A DNA stretch of 59,226 nucleotides from Gordonia desulfuricans NBRC 100010. GTDB lineage: Bacteria; Actinomycetota; Actinomycetes; Mycobacteriales; Mycobacteriaceae. Below are positions 10,252 through 19,374 of the stretch, piece by piece. The stretch is from contig NZ_BCNF01000063.1 in assembly GCF_001485495.1 (NCBI RefSeq), positions 1-59,226 on the forward strand, in the 5' to 3' direction. The notes below the pieces were generated by a model. It was given only the letters and a program-made list of their open reading frames with translations. It was not told the origin of the DNA and made no database searches. The first letter of the stretch is position 1, and every line of letters starts with the position of its first letter. The translations under genes and the position numbers were made by a program.

Positions 10252-11184
10252 TCAGCGACGCCGCGCCTGCGACGGACTCTGGCCGTACCGACGGCGGTAC
10301 GCCGCGGCGAACCGGCTGGCACTGCTGAAACCCCAGCGCGCAGCCACATCCGAGACCGTCGCGACCCCGGCCTCGATGTCGGCATGGGCGCGGGCGAGCC
10401 GGATGTCGCGCAGGGTTGCCGTCGGACTGGCGCCCACGTACTCGGCGAAGGCCTCCTGCAATCGGCGCACACTCGTCTGCGCCAGCCCGGCCATCTCGGC
10501 CAGGGTCCACGCCCGGGTCGGATCCGCCTCGATCGCATCGAGCACCCGCTTGACCGTACGAGGCCGCAACGCCCTGGTGGCATCCACCGGTTCGGGGTCC
10601 ACCGCGAGCAGGAACGCCACGGTCACCGCGCTCGCGATCTGCGGTCCCACAAGTGGATTCGCCAGCACATCCGAGGGCTCGCCGGGCTCGCAGCGGCGGG
10701 CGGTGAGCGCCTCGATGAGACTCACCCACGATTTCCCGGCCGGATCTGCGACGTCGACCTGCGCGGGCAGGGACAGCCGGCCGGCAGCGGGCCGGGCATG
10801 GATGCGCTCGGCCTCCCGCTCGAGGTGGCCGGCGTCGAACTTCACCCCGAGCACCTCACAGTCGGCGGTCCACCGGCTGATCAGCGAGGCGCGACCGGCG
10901 GCGAAGACCGTCGCCGTGCCCGGTACGGACACGATCTCGCCGGCCTCCCCCGTCGAGTGCAGCCGGCCCGACAGCGGGATGTTGACCTCGTAGGCGCCCG
11001 GATACTCGCAGGCGATCGACACATCGGCACCCCAGGACAGACGGCCGATGGTGACCGGCCCCAACTCGACGGTCCGCAGCGAGAGATCGAGCTCCTCGGA
11101 ACCGTCGAGTCCGGTGAGCTCATGCGGGAAGTATGCCTCGGCGACGGCGCGGTGTGCGCCGTCCCAGTCGCGTTCGGTGGACAT
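10252..11184 (-). CDS. AraC-family regulator next to gcoAB
   Basis: From the ATG at 11184 the protein has 310 residues: an N-terminal cupin-like ligand domain (AraC_binding_2 type, with [20 protein letters not shown] core) and a C-terminal double HTH ([20 protein letters not shown] and [25 protein letters not shown]). It is divergent from the guaiacol demethylase genes with a 237-base gap, so it probably activates them on sensing an aromatic compound. This role is inference from position. An open frame continues upstream to 11277, but the extra residues look non-coding. Confidence 0.88.
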   Translation of the reverse strand: MSTERDWDGAHRAVAEAYFPHELTGLDGSEELDLSLRTVELGPVTIGRLSWGADVSIACEYPGAYEVNIPLSGRLHSTGEAGEIVSVPGTATVFAAGRASLISRWTADCEVLGVKFDAGHLEREAERIHARPAAGRLSLPAQVDVADPAGKSWVSLIEALTARRCEPGEPSDVLANPLVGPQIASAVTVAFLLAVDPEPVDATRALRPRTVKRVLDAIEADPTRAWTLAEMAGLAQTSVRRLQEAFAEYVGASPTATLRDIRLARAHADIEAGVATVSDVAARWGFSSASRFAAAYRRRYGQSPSQARRR

Positions 11185-11421
11185 CGAGTACGCGTCTTTC
11201 GGTCGGTCAGGGCCGACGGGCTGGGTCGGCCATCTCCTGTCTACCTCACACGACACACCGAGTGCGACGCCCGTCACATCTCGACCGCGCAGAACGTCCC
11301 GACGTCGCGCAATCGGTGTCGAAATGCCGCCTCGCCGAGCCCTACCGTCAGCTCACCAGTCCATCGGAACCCACCGACACCCCCGCCGATCGACACCACA
11401 CCGAGGAGAGGAAGGGTCGCC

Positions 11422-12633
11422 ATGACCGCGACACTGAGCTGGATCGACGAGATCACGATGAGCCAACTCGAGCGCAACCCCTACCCGATCTACGAGCGGC
11501 TGCGCGCCGAGTCGCCACTGGCCTACCTGCCGGTGCTCGGATCGTATGTGGCGACCACCACCGACATCTGCCGCGAGATCGCCACCAGCGACGACTTCGA
11601 GGCCGTGATCACCAAGGCGGGTGGGCGGACCTTCGGCCATCCCGCGGTGATCGGCGTGAACGGACCGATCCACGAGGACCTGCGGTCGATGGTCGACCCG
11701 GCGCTGCAGCCGCAGGAGGTGGACCGCTGGATCGACGACCTGGTGCGACCGATCGCCCGCCGGTTCCTGGAGACCTTCGGGGACGATGGGAACGTCGAAC
11801 TGGTCTCGCAGTACTGCGAGCCGGTCAGCGTCCGCGCACTCGGCGATCTGCTGGGACTCGCCGACGTCGACTCCGACACCCTGCGCGACTGGTTCCACAA
11901 GCTGTCACGCTCGTTCACCAATGCCGGCGTGGACGAGAACGGCGAGTTCACCAATCCCGACGGTTTCCGCGAAGGCGACGAGGCCAAGGCGGAGATCCGG
12001 GCCATCGTCGACCCCAAGATCGACCACTGGATCGAGCACCCCGACGACACCGCCATCTCGCACTGGCTGCACGACGGTATGCCGGCGGGCCAGACCCGCG
12101 ACCGCGAGTACATCTACCCCACGCTCTACGTGTATCTGCTGGGCGCGATGCAGGAGCCGGGACATGCGATGGCGTCGACGCTGGTGGGTCTGTTCACCCG
12201 CCCGGACCAGATGGAGCAGGTGGTCGACGAGCCGCAGCTGATCCCGCGGGCGATCTCCGAGGGCATGCGGTGGACCTCGCCGATCTGGTCGGCGACCGCC
12301 CGCATCTCCACCGCCGACGTCGAGGTGGCCGGGGTGGCCTTGCCCAAGGGCACCGTGGTGCTGCTGTCGTACGGCTCGGCCAACCACGACACCGCCACTT
12401 ACGCCGCGCCGTCGGAGTACGACATCTCCCGGCCGCCGTTGCCGCATCTGGCCTTCGGTGCGGGCAAGCACGCGTGCGCCGGGATCTACTTCGCCAATCA
12501 CGTGTGCCGGATCGGACTGGAGGAGTTGTTCGACTCGATCCCGAGCCTCGAGCGCGATCTGACCACCGACGTCGAGTTCTGGGGGTGGGGCTTCCGCGGT
12601 CCCACCGCGCTGAACGTCACCTGGGAGGTGTGA
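11422..12633 (+). CDS. gcoA: Guaiacol O-demethylase P450 (CYP255A family)
   Basis: 403 residues from the ATG at 11422, which follows a purine-rich GAGGAGAGGAAGG site. Heme ligand Cys352 lies in [15 protein letters not shown]; the helix-K ExxR is EGMR. The I-helix reads [14 protein letters not shown] instead of the usual AGxDT, as I recall for GcoA of Amycolatopsis. The three pocket phenylalanines described for that enzyme (75, 169, 395) appear here as Phe71, Phe165 and Phe391, a constant offset of four. The expected reaction is guaiacol to catechol plus formaldehyde, with electrons from GcoB. The gene is followed one base later by gcoB. The long upstream open frame in the same phase is antisense to the AraC gene and is not coding. 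Confidence 0.93.
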   Translation: MTATLSWIDEITMSQLERNPYPIYERLRAESPLAYLPVLGSYVATTTDICREIATSDDFEAVITKAGGRTFGHPAVIGVNGPIHEDLRSMVDPALQPQEVDRWIDDLVRPIARRFLETFGDDGNVELVSQYCEPVSVRALGDLLGLADVDSDTLRDWFHKLSRSFTNAGVDENGEFTNPDGFREGDEAKAEIRAIVDPKIDHWIEHPDDTAISHWLHDGMPAGQTRDREYIYPTLYVYLLGAMQEPGHAMASTLVGLFTRPDQMEQVVDEPQLIPRAISEGMRWTSPIWSATARISTADVEVAGVALPKGTVVLLSYGSANHDTATYAAPSEYDISRPPLPHLAFGAGKHACAGIYFANHVCRIGLEELFDSIPSLERDLTTDVEFWGWGFRGPTALNVTWEV

Positions 12634-12634
12634 G

Positions 12635-13675
12635 ATGTCCACTCCCACCGAGCATCCGGTGCAAGTGTCGGGATCGGCGACGGCCACCGTCGGCTGCCGC
12701 GACGACCAGACCCTGCTCGATGCCTTCCTCCGCAACGGGGTGTACCTGCCGAACTCCTGCAACCAGGGCACGTGCGGGACCTGCAAGGTGCGCCTGACCG
12801 CCGGTGACGTCGCCGCCCCGCCGGTGTCGGAGACGGTGCTCGGCGCCGACGACCAGGCTCGCGGTTACGTCCTCGCCTGCCAGACCCGCCCGTGCTCACC
12901 CACGCAGATCGAGGTCGACGCCCCCGAAGTTGCTGCACCGCAGCATGTCCTGCGGGACCTGCAGGGCAGGGTCGGCGAGATCCGCAGCGTCGCCGACGAC
13001 ACCGTGGCCGTCCATGTGGAACTCGATGAGCCGCTGGACTTCTCGGCCGGCCAGTACATGGAGCTGCGTATCCCGCATTGCGGCGAGATGCGACAGTACT
13101 CGATGGCCAATCCGCCGGCGTCGTCGACGCGGCTGGAGTTCCACATCCGGCGGGTGCCGTCGGGGGCGGCGACCGACCGCTGGATCTTCGCCGATCTCAC
13201 CGCCGGCGACGAGGTGGCGCTGCGCGGACCATGGGGTGACTTCACCTACGCCGAGTGCACCAGCCCGCTGCTCCTGCTGGCCGGCGGTACCGGCTTGGCC
13301 CCGCTGAAATCCATCGCGTTGCAAGCACTCGCCGACAACCCGGACCGGGAGATCCACCTCTATCACGGGGTGCGTCACGAGTCGGATCTCTACGACGTCG
13401 AGTTCTGGACCGAGCTGGCCCGCGCCCATCCGGGGGTGAGCTACATCCGGTGCCTGAGCCGGTCCGACGGCGGTGATCGCCACGGCTACGTCGGCGACGC
13501 GGTCGCCGAGGACTTCGCGTCGCTGCGCGGCTTCACGGCCTACCTCTGCGGTCCGCCGGCGATGGTGGACGCGGGGGTCAAGGTGTGCAAGCGCCGTCGC
13601 ATGTCGGCCCGCAACATCCATCGCGAACGATTCACCGCCGCGGTGACCGACACCCCGGCCGTCCTCAGTGCGTGA
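12635..13675 (+). CDS. gcoB: GcoB three-domain reductase (2Fe-2S, FAD, NADH)
   Basis: 346 residues. An N-terminal plant-type 2Fe-2S ferredoxin domain with Cys42, Cys47, Cys50 and Cys82 (SCNQGTCGTC then ACQTRP), a flavin domain with RQYSMANPP at 152-160, and a pyridine-nucleotide domain with GGTGLAPLKS and the C-terminal CGPPAMVDAGVK. This single-chain ferredoxin-reductase is the partner of GcoA; the C-terminal KRRRMSARNIHRERFT also matches the family. Start ATG overlaps the end of gcoA by spacing of one base, so the two are coupled. A perfect hairpin follows 22 bases after the stop. Confidence 0.93.
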   Translation: MSTPTEHPVQVSGSATATVGCRDDQTLLDAFLRNGVYLPNSCNQGTCGTCKVRLTAGDVAAPPVSETVLGADDQARGYVLACQTRPCSPTQIEVDAPEVAAPQHVLRDLQGRVGEIRSVADDTVAVHVELDEPLDFSAGQYMELRIPHCGEMRQYSMANPPASSTRLEFHIRRVPSGAATDRWIFADLTAGDEVALRGPWGDFTYAECTSPLLLLAGGTGLAPLKSIALQALADNPDREIHLYHGVRHESDLYDVEFWTELARAHPGVSYIRCLSRSDGGDRHGYVGDAVAEDFASLRGFTAYLCGPPAMVDAGVKVCKRRRMSARNIHRERFTAAVTDTPAVLSA

Positions 13676-13697
13676 TCTCGGACATATCAGGCACCCA

Positions 13698-13728
13698 CCC
13701 GCAGCGTACCGACGCGGTACGCTGCGGG
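13698..13728. promoter_or_regulatory. Perfect 13-bp inverted repeat at the 5' edge of the next gene
   Basis: CCCGCAGCGTACC at 13698-13710 and GGTACGCTGCGGG at 13716-13728 are perfect complements with a 5-base loop. The right arm ends one base before the ATG at 13730. There is no T-run. It could end gcoAB transcription, act as an operator, or hide the ribosome site of the small membrane protein gene. Confidence 0.7.
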
Positions 13729-13729
13729 T

Positions 13730-14080
13730 ATGGATCTACTACGCAGCGTAATAGTTCTCGTCCACATCCTCGGGTTCGGCGTGACGTTCGGCGCCCTCGT
13801 GGCCGCCGCGGCGTCGCGCAGGTTCGAGTTCACCCGGATCATGGACTACGGCATCGTCGTCTCCCTGATCACCGGACTCGCCCTGGCCGCGCCGTGGGGC
13901 GGCTTCGAGCCCAACTACCCCAAGATCGCGGTCAAGCTGGTCCTGCTGGTGATCCTCGGTGGCGTCCTGGGCATGGGCAGCGCCTTCCAGAAGCGCGACG
14001 GAAAGCCCGTCGGACCGGTCTGGGTCACGATCGCGGCAGTGCTGTCGGCGGCGGCCACGGCAGTCGCGGTCATCTGGTAG
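13730..14080 (+). CDS. Small membrane protein, about four helices
   Basis: 116 residues, almost wholly hydrophobic, with helices near 4-25, 38-55, 65-83 and 96-115 separated by short polar turns (KRDGKPVG). Codon third positions are G/C rich as in neighbours. It starts directly after a perfect hairpin that covers any ribosome-binding site, so initiation may be regulated or leaderless. Resembles conserved actinobacterial Fe-S-protein-like membrane proteins of unknown role; I do not assign a function. It lies downstream of gcoAB, but a shared role is not shown. Confidence 0.75.
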   Translation: MDLLRSVIVLVHILGFGVTFGALVAAAASRRFEFTRIMDYGIVVSLITGLALAAPWGGFEPNYPKIAVKLVLLVILGGVLGMGSAFQKRDGKPVGPVWVTIAAVLSAAATAVAVIW

Positions 14081-14117
14081 TCGCGCACAGGTGATGGCCG
14101 TGCGCAGGTGATGGTGC

Positions 14118-15395
14118 TCAGGTGGCGCTGGTGGCACGCAGCGTCGCATGCACCCCGGCCGGGCCCACACCCCGATCGAGCGCGATGACCATCACCGCGC
14201 AGCCGATCGCCGACGCCACCACACTCGTGGCGAACAGCATCGGGTAACCCGCGAGATCGCCGATCAGCCCGGCCGCGAGACCCGCGACCCCCTGCACCAC
14301 CACGATCGAACAGGCCAGGAGCGTGTAATCGCTTCCGGCGTGCGCGATCTCGGCGGCATCCATCATCACGGTGAACACCGCGACGGTGGCGACACCGCCG
14401 AAGACATGCTCGGCCAGACATGCGGTGACGATCAGCCCGAAGCCGCCGATCTCCATCGACGACGCGAGGTACAGCCCCAGGCTCGCCGTCTGCCAGATCC
14501 CGCCGATCAGCAGCGCCGAACGGCGGCCGTACCGGTAGGCCACCCAGCCTCCGGCGGCGGCCCCGGCCAGCGCGCCGAGTGACGAGAGCACACCCTTGAC
14601 CAGGGCGATCTGCGACAGACTCAACCCCGAGTCGGTCAGGAACGGCCCGATCAGCGACGACCCCATCGAATCGCCGAACTTGTATGCGCCGATCAGCAGG
14701 ATCAGCGCCACGATCCCGGGCCGGCGGAGCCTGCTCCACCACGCGACCGCCGTCGTCGCCGGTGACGCCGCCGGGCGCGGCGCTCTCGATTCGCCGGTGC
14801 GCGGCAGCCACCACACCGGGATCGTGCACGCCAGCAAGGCGATCGCCATCGCAACGAACAGTCCACGCCAGCCCGCGATCGAGAACAGATACAGCAGTCC
14901 CCCGCCACCGGCGATCATGCCGACGCGGTAGGCGCCCACCTGGATTGCGTTGCCCGGGCCGCGTTGCCGGGGCCCGAGGCGTTCGACGGCGAGGCCGTCG
15001 GTCGCGACGTCCGCCGACAGCACGTTCATCATCGCGATCCCGACGAACAGCCACCGCAGCGTCGATTCGAGGTCGAGGCAGGCCATGCCCAGGGCCAGCG
15101 CCGACGAAGACAGTTGCAGGGTCAGCAGCCACCGACGGCGGGTGCCGTATCTGTCGACGACGGGCGCCCACAGGAATTTCAGGGCCCACGGGGCGAACAG
15201 GATGCCGGTCGCCGAGATCGCGAACAACGAGAACCCCGAGTCGCGCAACACCACCGGCAGCGCCTGGGTGAAGAAGCCGAACGGGAGTCCCTGCGCGAAG
15301 TAGAGCGCCGTCAGGATCGAGAACGTGCCCATTCCCACAGCGCACGTTCCCACGGCCGAGGTGGGCGCCTTTCCCGAGGTGGTCATGGCGGTCAT
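14118..15395 (-). CDS. Major facilitator superfamily transporter
   Basis: 425 residues from the ATG at 15395, with 12 predicted helices and the MFS loop motif between helices 2 and 3 (APVVDRYGTRRRW). The central loop near residue 200 is Pro/Ala/Arg-rich, as expected between the two six-helix halves. The pattern resembles AmpG-like or BT1-like permeases (FAQGLPFGFFTQALPVVLR near the start is characteristic of the AmpG/PAT group), so a muropeptide or acetyl-CoA type substrate is possible but unproved. A GTG at 15434 would add 13 residues. Convergent with the small membrane protein gene. Confidence 0.88.
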   Translation of the reverse strand: MTAMTTSGKAPTSAVGTCAVGMGTFSILTALYFAQGLPFGFFTQALPVVLRDSGFSLFAISATGILFAPWALKFLWAPVVDRYGTRRRWLLTLQLSSSALALGMACLDLESTLRWLFVGIAMMNVLSADVATDGLAVERLGPRQRGPGNAIQVGAYRVGMIAGGGGLLYLFSIAGWRGLFVAMAIALLACTIPVWWLPRTGESRAPRPAASPATTAVAWWSRLRRPGIVALILLIGAYKFGDSMGSSLIGPFLTDSGLSLSQIALVKGVLSSLGALAGAAAGGWVAYRYGRRSALLIGGIWQTASLGLYLASSMEIGGFGLIVTACLAEHVFGGVATVAVFTVMMDAAEIAHAGSDYTLLACSIVVVQGVAGLAAGLIGDLAGYPMLFATSVVASAIGCAVMVIALDRGVGPAGVHATLRATSAT

Positions 15396-15472
15396 GGTGT
15401 CAGATCCCTCACCGGCCCACCCCCGGCGCGTCACCCCCGGTCATCGCCGCCGCAGACGATAGCGTCGGTCGG

Positions 15473-15826
15473 GTGGCCACCCCGAACCGTTCCCGCGCCA
15501 ACCGCTATGCCCGTCGCCGTCGCAAGCGGGTGGCCGCCGCCGACAACGATCTCACCGATCTGCAGTGGGACCGCCTGCGCAGCCTGTGGGCGGGGTGCGC
15601 CTACTGCGGCGCCGAAGACGCTGCCCTGCAAAAGGATTGTGTACTCGCGATCTCCCGGGGCGGCCGCTACACCGTGACCAACGTGGTGCCGTGCTGCCGG
15701 TCGTGCAATGCCGGTAAATGCAATGCCGAGGTGACCGGCTGGATGCGCCGCAAGAAGCTCGACGAGAAGCGGTTCCTGTTGCGCTATGCCGAGATCCGCG
15801 CACTGCTCGCCGATGAGGACATCTGA
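15473..15826 (+). CDS. Small HNH endonuclease-like protein
   Basis: 117 residues from a GTG. An Arg/Lys-rich N-terminus is followed by a zinc-knuckle HNH core: CAYCG, then a central DCVLAISRGGRYTVTNVVP stretch, and CCRSCN. The usual first His of the HNH motif (DH) is not evident: the position reads LAISRGG, so catalytic activity is uncertain. Stands alone, divergent from the MFS gene. Confidence 0.75.
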   Translation: MATPNRSRANRYARRRRKRVAAADNDLTDLQWDRLRSLWAGCAYCGAEDAALQKDCVLAISRGGRYTVTNVVPCCRSCNAGKCNAEVTGWMRRKKLDEKRFLLRYAEIRALLADEDI

Positions 15827-15954
15827 GTACGCCACACTCTCGACGACTTCCCCACCGCCGGCACCTTGCGCTGCCCGGCGACGGCTCCTATGTTCGGGAG
15901 AAGGCCTGACTCGGCGAGCATCTGGACATCACCACCGTCAGAGAGGAAGTTCCG

Positions 15955-16812
15955 ATGGCTCAGGACACGCAGGACCGCAACCCGACACCGGATCCGGCAG
16001 AGGAGAACGCATACTTCCCCTCGCCGTAATCGTTGTCCCAATACACCTCCGACAAAACCGATTTCGATGGTCTGGCAACTCAAGACCGCTACACCGGCAG
16101 CCGGTGGAAGGTGCTGGTGATCGCGACCGACGAGCGCTACATGCTGATGCGGAACGGCCGTTTCTTCTCCACCGGCAACCATCCGGTGGAGACACTGCTA
16201 CCCATCCACCACATCGCGCAGGCCGGCTACGGTATCGATGTCGCGACCGTCAGCGGCGGTCCCGGCAAGTTCGAGTGGTGGGCGTATCCGAAGGACGATG
16301 CCGCGACGCGCACCGCCCTGGACGCCACCCGCAATGCCTTCAGGTCCCCCAGGCGACTCGCCGACGTCATCGCCGGCGGCCTCGACGACTACGCAGCGAT
16401 CTTCATCCCCGGTGGCCACGGCGCGATGAACACCATCCCGGCGCACACCGATGTGCGTGATGCGCTGGACTTCTTCCTCGACGGCCGGCTCATCATCACC
16501 CTCTGCCACGGGCCGGCCGCATTGCTGGCGGCCGGCGTCGGCCGTGACGCCAATCCGTTCGCCGGATACCGGATCGTCGCCTTCCCGGACTCCCTGGACC
16601 TCGGGGCCAACATCGACATCGGATACCTTCCCGGTCAGATGCCGTGGAATCTCGGTGAGCGACTGCGGGAGGCCGGCATCGAGATCGGCAACGACGACAT
16701 GTCCGGTGCCACCACCCGCGACCGCAACCTGCTCACCGGCGACAGCCCGCTGGCCGCGAACCGACTCGGCAAGGAGTCGGTACTCGCCTTGCTCGAGGAG
16801 TTCGGCAGCTGA
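15955..16812 (+). pseudogene. hchA: Hsp31/HchA glyoxalase III-type gene interrupted by an in-frame TAA
   Basis: A well-placed ATG at 15955 (preceded by GAGAGGAAG) opens a frame reading ...EENAYFPSP, then TAA at 16027-16029, then SLSQYTSDKTDFDG and the rest of a complete DJ-1/PfpI-family HchA to 16812. In E. coli Hsp31 the same stretch reads FFPSEYSLSQYTS, so the stop occupies the position of a conserved Tyr; one base change (TAC or TAT to TAA) explains it. The nucleophile is Cys in LCHGPAA; RWKVLVIATDERYM and HGAMNTIPAH are intact. Restart at the TTG at 16033 could give a protein lacking 26 residues. Product would be a methylglyoxal/protein deglycase or holding chaperone. Sequencing error is the main alternative. 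Confidence 0.85.
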
Positions 16813-16844
16813 GCAGTCGCTCCCGACCCTCACCCACCATGCAC

Positions 16845-16965
16845 TGGTCGAGCAGGTCAACCGCGCACACCCCGGACACCCAACCCGATCAGCACCCCCG
16901 GCAGGTCGACCGAACACAGCGAGGACGCCGGCCGTCGAAACCGACGCCGGCCGACATCGACACGT
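16845..16965. repeat. REP-like repeat unit
   Basis: In the 200-base gap between hchA and the XRE gene, AGGTCGACCGA, GCGAGGACG, GTCGAAACC and CGCCGGCC occur in the same order as in the reverse complement of the unit at 19.4 kb. Degenerate copy, no gene seen. Confidence 0.5.
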
Positions 16966-17012
16966 CTCGACGCTCGTCCACCGTCACGGCCGGATGTCAT
17001 CGCGCGGGCACG

Positions 17013-17906
17013 TCAGCGCTCGCTCGACTCCTGCGCCGGCATCCTCGACGTGTTCTGGCCGTATTCGCCTGCGGCCCAGGAGGCGAGCAGTTGCATGCGT
17101 TCGGCCGACGCCGAACCCGGTTCGGCCGCATACACGGTGATCGACAGACCCGGCTCCGATTCCATCTCCATGCCCTCGTAGGCCAGAGTCATCTCGCCGA
17201 CGACAGGATGGTGGAAGGTCTTGGTTCCCGTCCCGTGGTGGCGGACATCGTGCGATCCCCACCGGGTACGGAATTCGGTGCTGCGGGTGGACAGTTCACC
17301 GATCAGATCGTGGAGTTCCTTGTTGTGCGGGTCGCGGCCGGCCTCGGTCCGCAGGATCGCCACCGTGATGTCGGCGAACCTCTCCCAGTCGGGAGAGAAG
17401 TCGTGGGCCCGGGCGTCGAGGAAGGTGAACCGGGCGATGTTGGGTGGCTGCCCCGGCATGTCGAAGGTGTCCTTGTAGAACGCCCGGGCGAGGGTGTTGG
17501 TGGCCAGGATGTCGAGGCGACCGTTGCGCACGAACGCCGGGCCGTCGGTGATGGCGTCGAGAATCCACTGCAGACTCTCGTGCGGCCGCCAGCTCTTCGG
17601 GTTGCGCCGACGCGGCCGGGCAACGGGACTCGCGGCATGCGCCAGGTCGAACAGGTGCGCCCGTTCGGCGTCGTCGAGGAGCAGTGCCTTGGCCAGCGCA
17701 TCGAGGATCTCCGGTGATGCACCGCTGATCGAGCCGCGCTCGATCTTCGTGTAGTACTCGACGCTGACCCCGGCCAGGATGGCGACCTCGGTGCGCCGCA
17801 GTCCCGCCACACGCCGGTTGGTTCCGGCAGGCAGACCGACGTCGTCCGGGGTCACCCGAGCCCGCCGCGAGGTCAGGAACTCCCGCACCTCTGCTCGATT
17901 GTCCAC
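17013..17906 (-). CDS. XRE-type regulator with MmyB ligand-binding domain
   Basis: From the GTG at 17906 about 297 residues. The HTH (about 35-75) reads VAGLRRTEVAILAGVSVEYYTKIERG, characteristic of the actinobacterial helix-turn-helix group whose C-terminal half is the MmyB-like PAS-fold domain (WILDAITDGPAFVRNGRLDILATN, then FHHPVVGEMTLAYE). These regulators usually repress a neighbouring oxidoreductase. Divergent from the cupin-AKR pair, 172 bases apart, which is the probable target. The frame is open upstream to 17978, but the extra residues look unconstrained. Confidence 0.9.
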   Translation of the reverse strand: MDNRAEVREFLTSRRARVTPDDVGLPAGTNRRVAGLRRTEVAILAGVSVEYYTKIERGSISGASPEILDALAKALLLDDAERAHLFDLAHAASPVARPRRRNPKSWRPHESLQWILDAITDGPAFVRNGRLDILATNTLARAFYKDTFDMPGQPPNIARFTFLDARAHDFSPDWERFADITVAILRTEAGRDPHNKELHDLIGELSTRSTEFRTRWGSHDVRHHGTGTKTFHHPVVGEMTLAYEGMEMESEPGLSITVYAAEPGSASAERMQLLASWAAGEYGQNTSRMPAQESSER

Positions 17907-18078
17907 GTGTCCCACGGTAGGCCGAGGCCTGCCGGTGTGGGAGGTACCCGCAGTACCTGCATCGAGCGGGGCTCCCACGCATGCGCGAGCGGGGCCACCA
18001 TGGTCTCCGGAGGGTCGGCACAGCCCCCCCGGCCGAAGTCACCATGCCGACCGCCAGCCGTATGCAGAAGGAATTGAC

Positions 18079-18513
18079 ATGACAGACAACACCTTCGACC
18101 CGGTGTTCCCGCTGGGAGAGAAGAACGACGCCTTTGCGCAGTACTTCATCGGACAGAGCTACCTTGCTCCGCTGACCACCGAGGGGGTCGCGGTGAGCAA
18201 TGTGACCTTCGAGCCGGGATGCCGTAACAACTGGCACATCCACCACAGCGATGGCGCCGGTGGCGACCAGATCCTGCTGTGTACCGCGGGCAGTGGCTGG
18301 TACCAGGCCCAGGGTGAACCGCCGATCAGCCTGGAACCGGGCACTGTCATCCGGGTCCCGGCCGGGACCACACACTGGCACGGCGCGAAGGCCGACTCCT
18401 GGTTCAGTCATCTCGCCTTCATCGTGCCGGGCGAGGGCCTACGCAACGAGTGGCTCGACCCCGTCGCCGATGAGGAGTACCGCCGACTGCCGAAGAACGG
18501 AGAGACCGTATGA
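18079..18513 (+). CDS. Cupin-domain protein
   Basis: 144 residues. A single cupin: motif 1 WHIHHSDGAGGDQILLCTAG with metal-ligand His residues, motif 2 PGTVIRVPAGTTHWHGA. The family includes carboxymuconolactone-decarboxylase-associated cupins that sit beside aldo/keto reductases in XRE/MmyB-controlled loci. ATG at 18079 preceded by GAAGGAA. The stop overlaps the start of the next gene as ATGA, so translation is coupled. Enzymatic role unknown. Confidence 0.9.
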   Translation: MTDNTFDPVFPLGEKNDAFAQYFIGQSYLAPLTTEGVAVSNVTFEPGCRNNWHIHHSDGAGGDQILLCTAGSGWYQAQGEPPISLEPGTVIRVPAGTTHWHGAKADSWFSHLAFIVPGEGLRNEWLDPVADEEYRRLPKNGETV

Positions 18514-19364
18514 GCATCCTGACCGAGACCTACACCCTGTCCAACGGGGTCGAGATCCCCAAGCTGGGGCTGGGCACCTGGTTCATCGACGACGACAAGG
18601 CCGCGCAGGCCGTCCGTGACGCCGTCGAGATCGGGTACCGCAACATCGACACCGCCCAGGCCTACGGCAACGAACGCGGTGTCGGCGAGGGGGTGCGGAC
18701 GTCCGGGGTCCCCCGCGACCGGTTGTTCGTGTCGACCAAGCTCGCCGCGGAGATCAAGGATTTCGACGACGCGGTGGCCGCCATCGACGGTTCGCTCGAG
18801 ACCCTCGGGCTCGACTACGTCGACCTGATGCTCATCCACAGTCCGCAGCCCTGGAACGACTTTCGCGGCGGTGACTACGCCGACGGCAATCGTGCGGCGT
18901 GGCGCGCACTCGAAAAGGCCTACACGGAAGGCAAACTGCGCGCTGTCGGCGTCTCCAACTTCCTGTCCGCCGATCTCGCGAACCTCGACGGCGCCACGGT
19001 GACTCCCCACGTGAACCAGATACTGGTGCACGCCGGCAACACCCCCGACGATCTGCTCGACCACTGCCGCTCCAAAGAGATTCTGGTGGAGGCATATTCA
19101 CCGATCGCACACGGCGAGATCCTGGACAACGAGGCGGTGGCGGCGATCGCGGACAGGTACGGTGTGAGCGTGCCGCAGCTGTGCATCCGATACACCCTGC
19201 AGCTCGGCACCGTGTCGCTACCGAAGACCGCGAATCCCGAGCACATGCGCGCCAACGCCCGGGTCGACTTCGTGATCTCCGACGACGACATGGATGCCCT
19301 GCGAACCCTGCGTGAGCGCGACTACGGCGACTCGAGCGCATTCCCGGTGTACAGCGGTCGGTGA
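18510..19364 (+). CDS. Aldo/keto reductase
   Basis: 284 residues, (alpha/beta)8 NADPH-dependent carbonyl reductase of the AKR5/2,5-diketo-gluconate reductase type. The catalytic tetrad is visible: Asp47, Tyr52, Lys77 and His110, in NIDTAQAYGNE, STKLA and LIHSPQPW. The C-terminal LPKTANPEHMRAN is the cofactor-phosphate binding segment. Overlaps the cupin gene (ATGA) and is presumably co-regulated by the divergent XRE protein. Substrate unknown; small aldehydes are plausible, in keeping with hchA nearby. Confidence 0.93.
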   Translation: MSILTETYTLSNGVEIPKLGLGTWFIDDDKAAQAVRDAVEIGYRNIDTAQAYGNERGVGEGVRTSGVPRDRLFVSTKLAAEIKDFDDAVAAIDGSLETLGLDYVDLMLIHSPQPWNDFRGGDYADGNRAAWRALEKAYTEGKLRAVGVSNFLSADLANLDGATVTPHVNQILVHAGNTPDDLLDHCRSKEILVEAYSPIAHGEILDNEAVAAIADRYGVSVPQLCIRYTLQLGTVSLPKTANPEHMRANARVDFVISDDDMDALRTLRERDYGDSSAFPVYSGR

Positions 19365-19374
19365 CCCAGCCGCC

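Noticed and set aside
10384..12633. A 749-codon plus-strand frame ending at the gcoA stop
   Set aside because: Its first 346 codons are antisense to the AraC gene and code low-complexity Arg/Gly sequence. GcoA begins at the ATG at 11422, which has a good ribosome site and matches the known N-terminus.
16027..16029. Programmed recoding (pyrrolysine or selenocysteine) at the hchA and helicase stops
   Set aside because: Both stops are TAA; pyrrolysine uses TAG and selenocysteine TGA. No downstream recoding element or special tRNA gene is seen.
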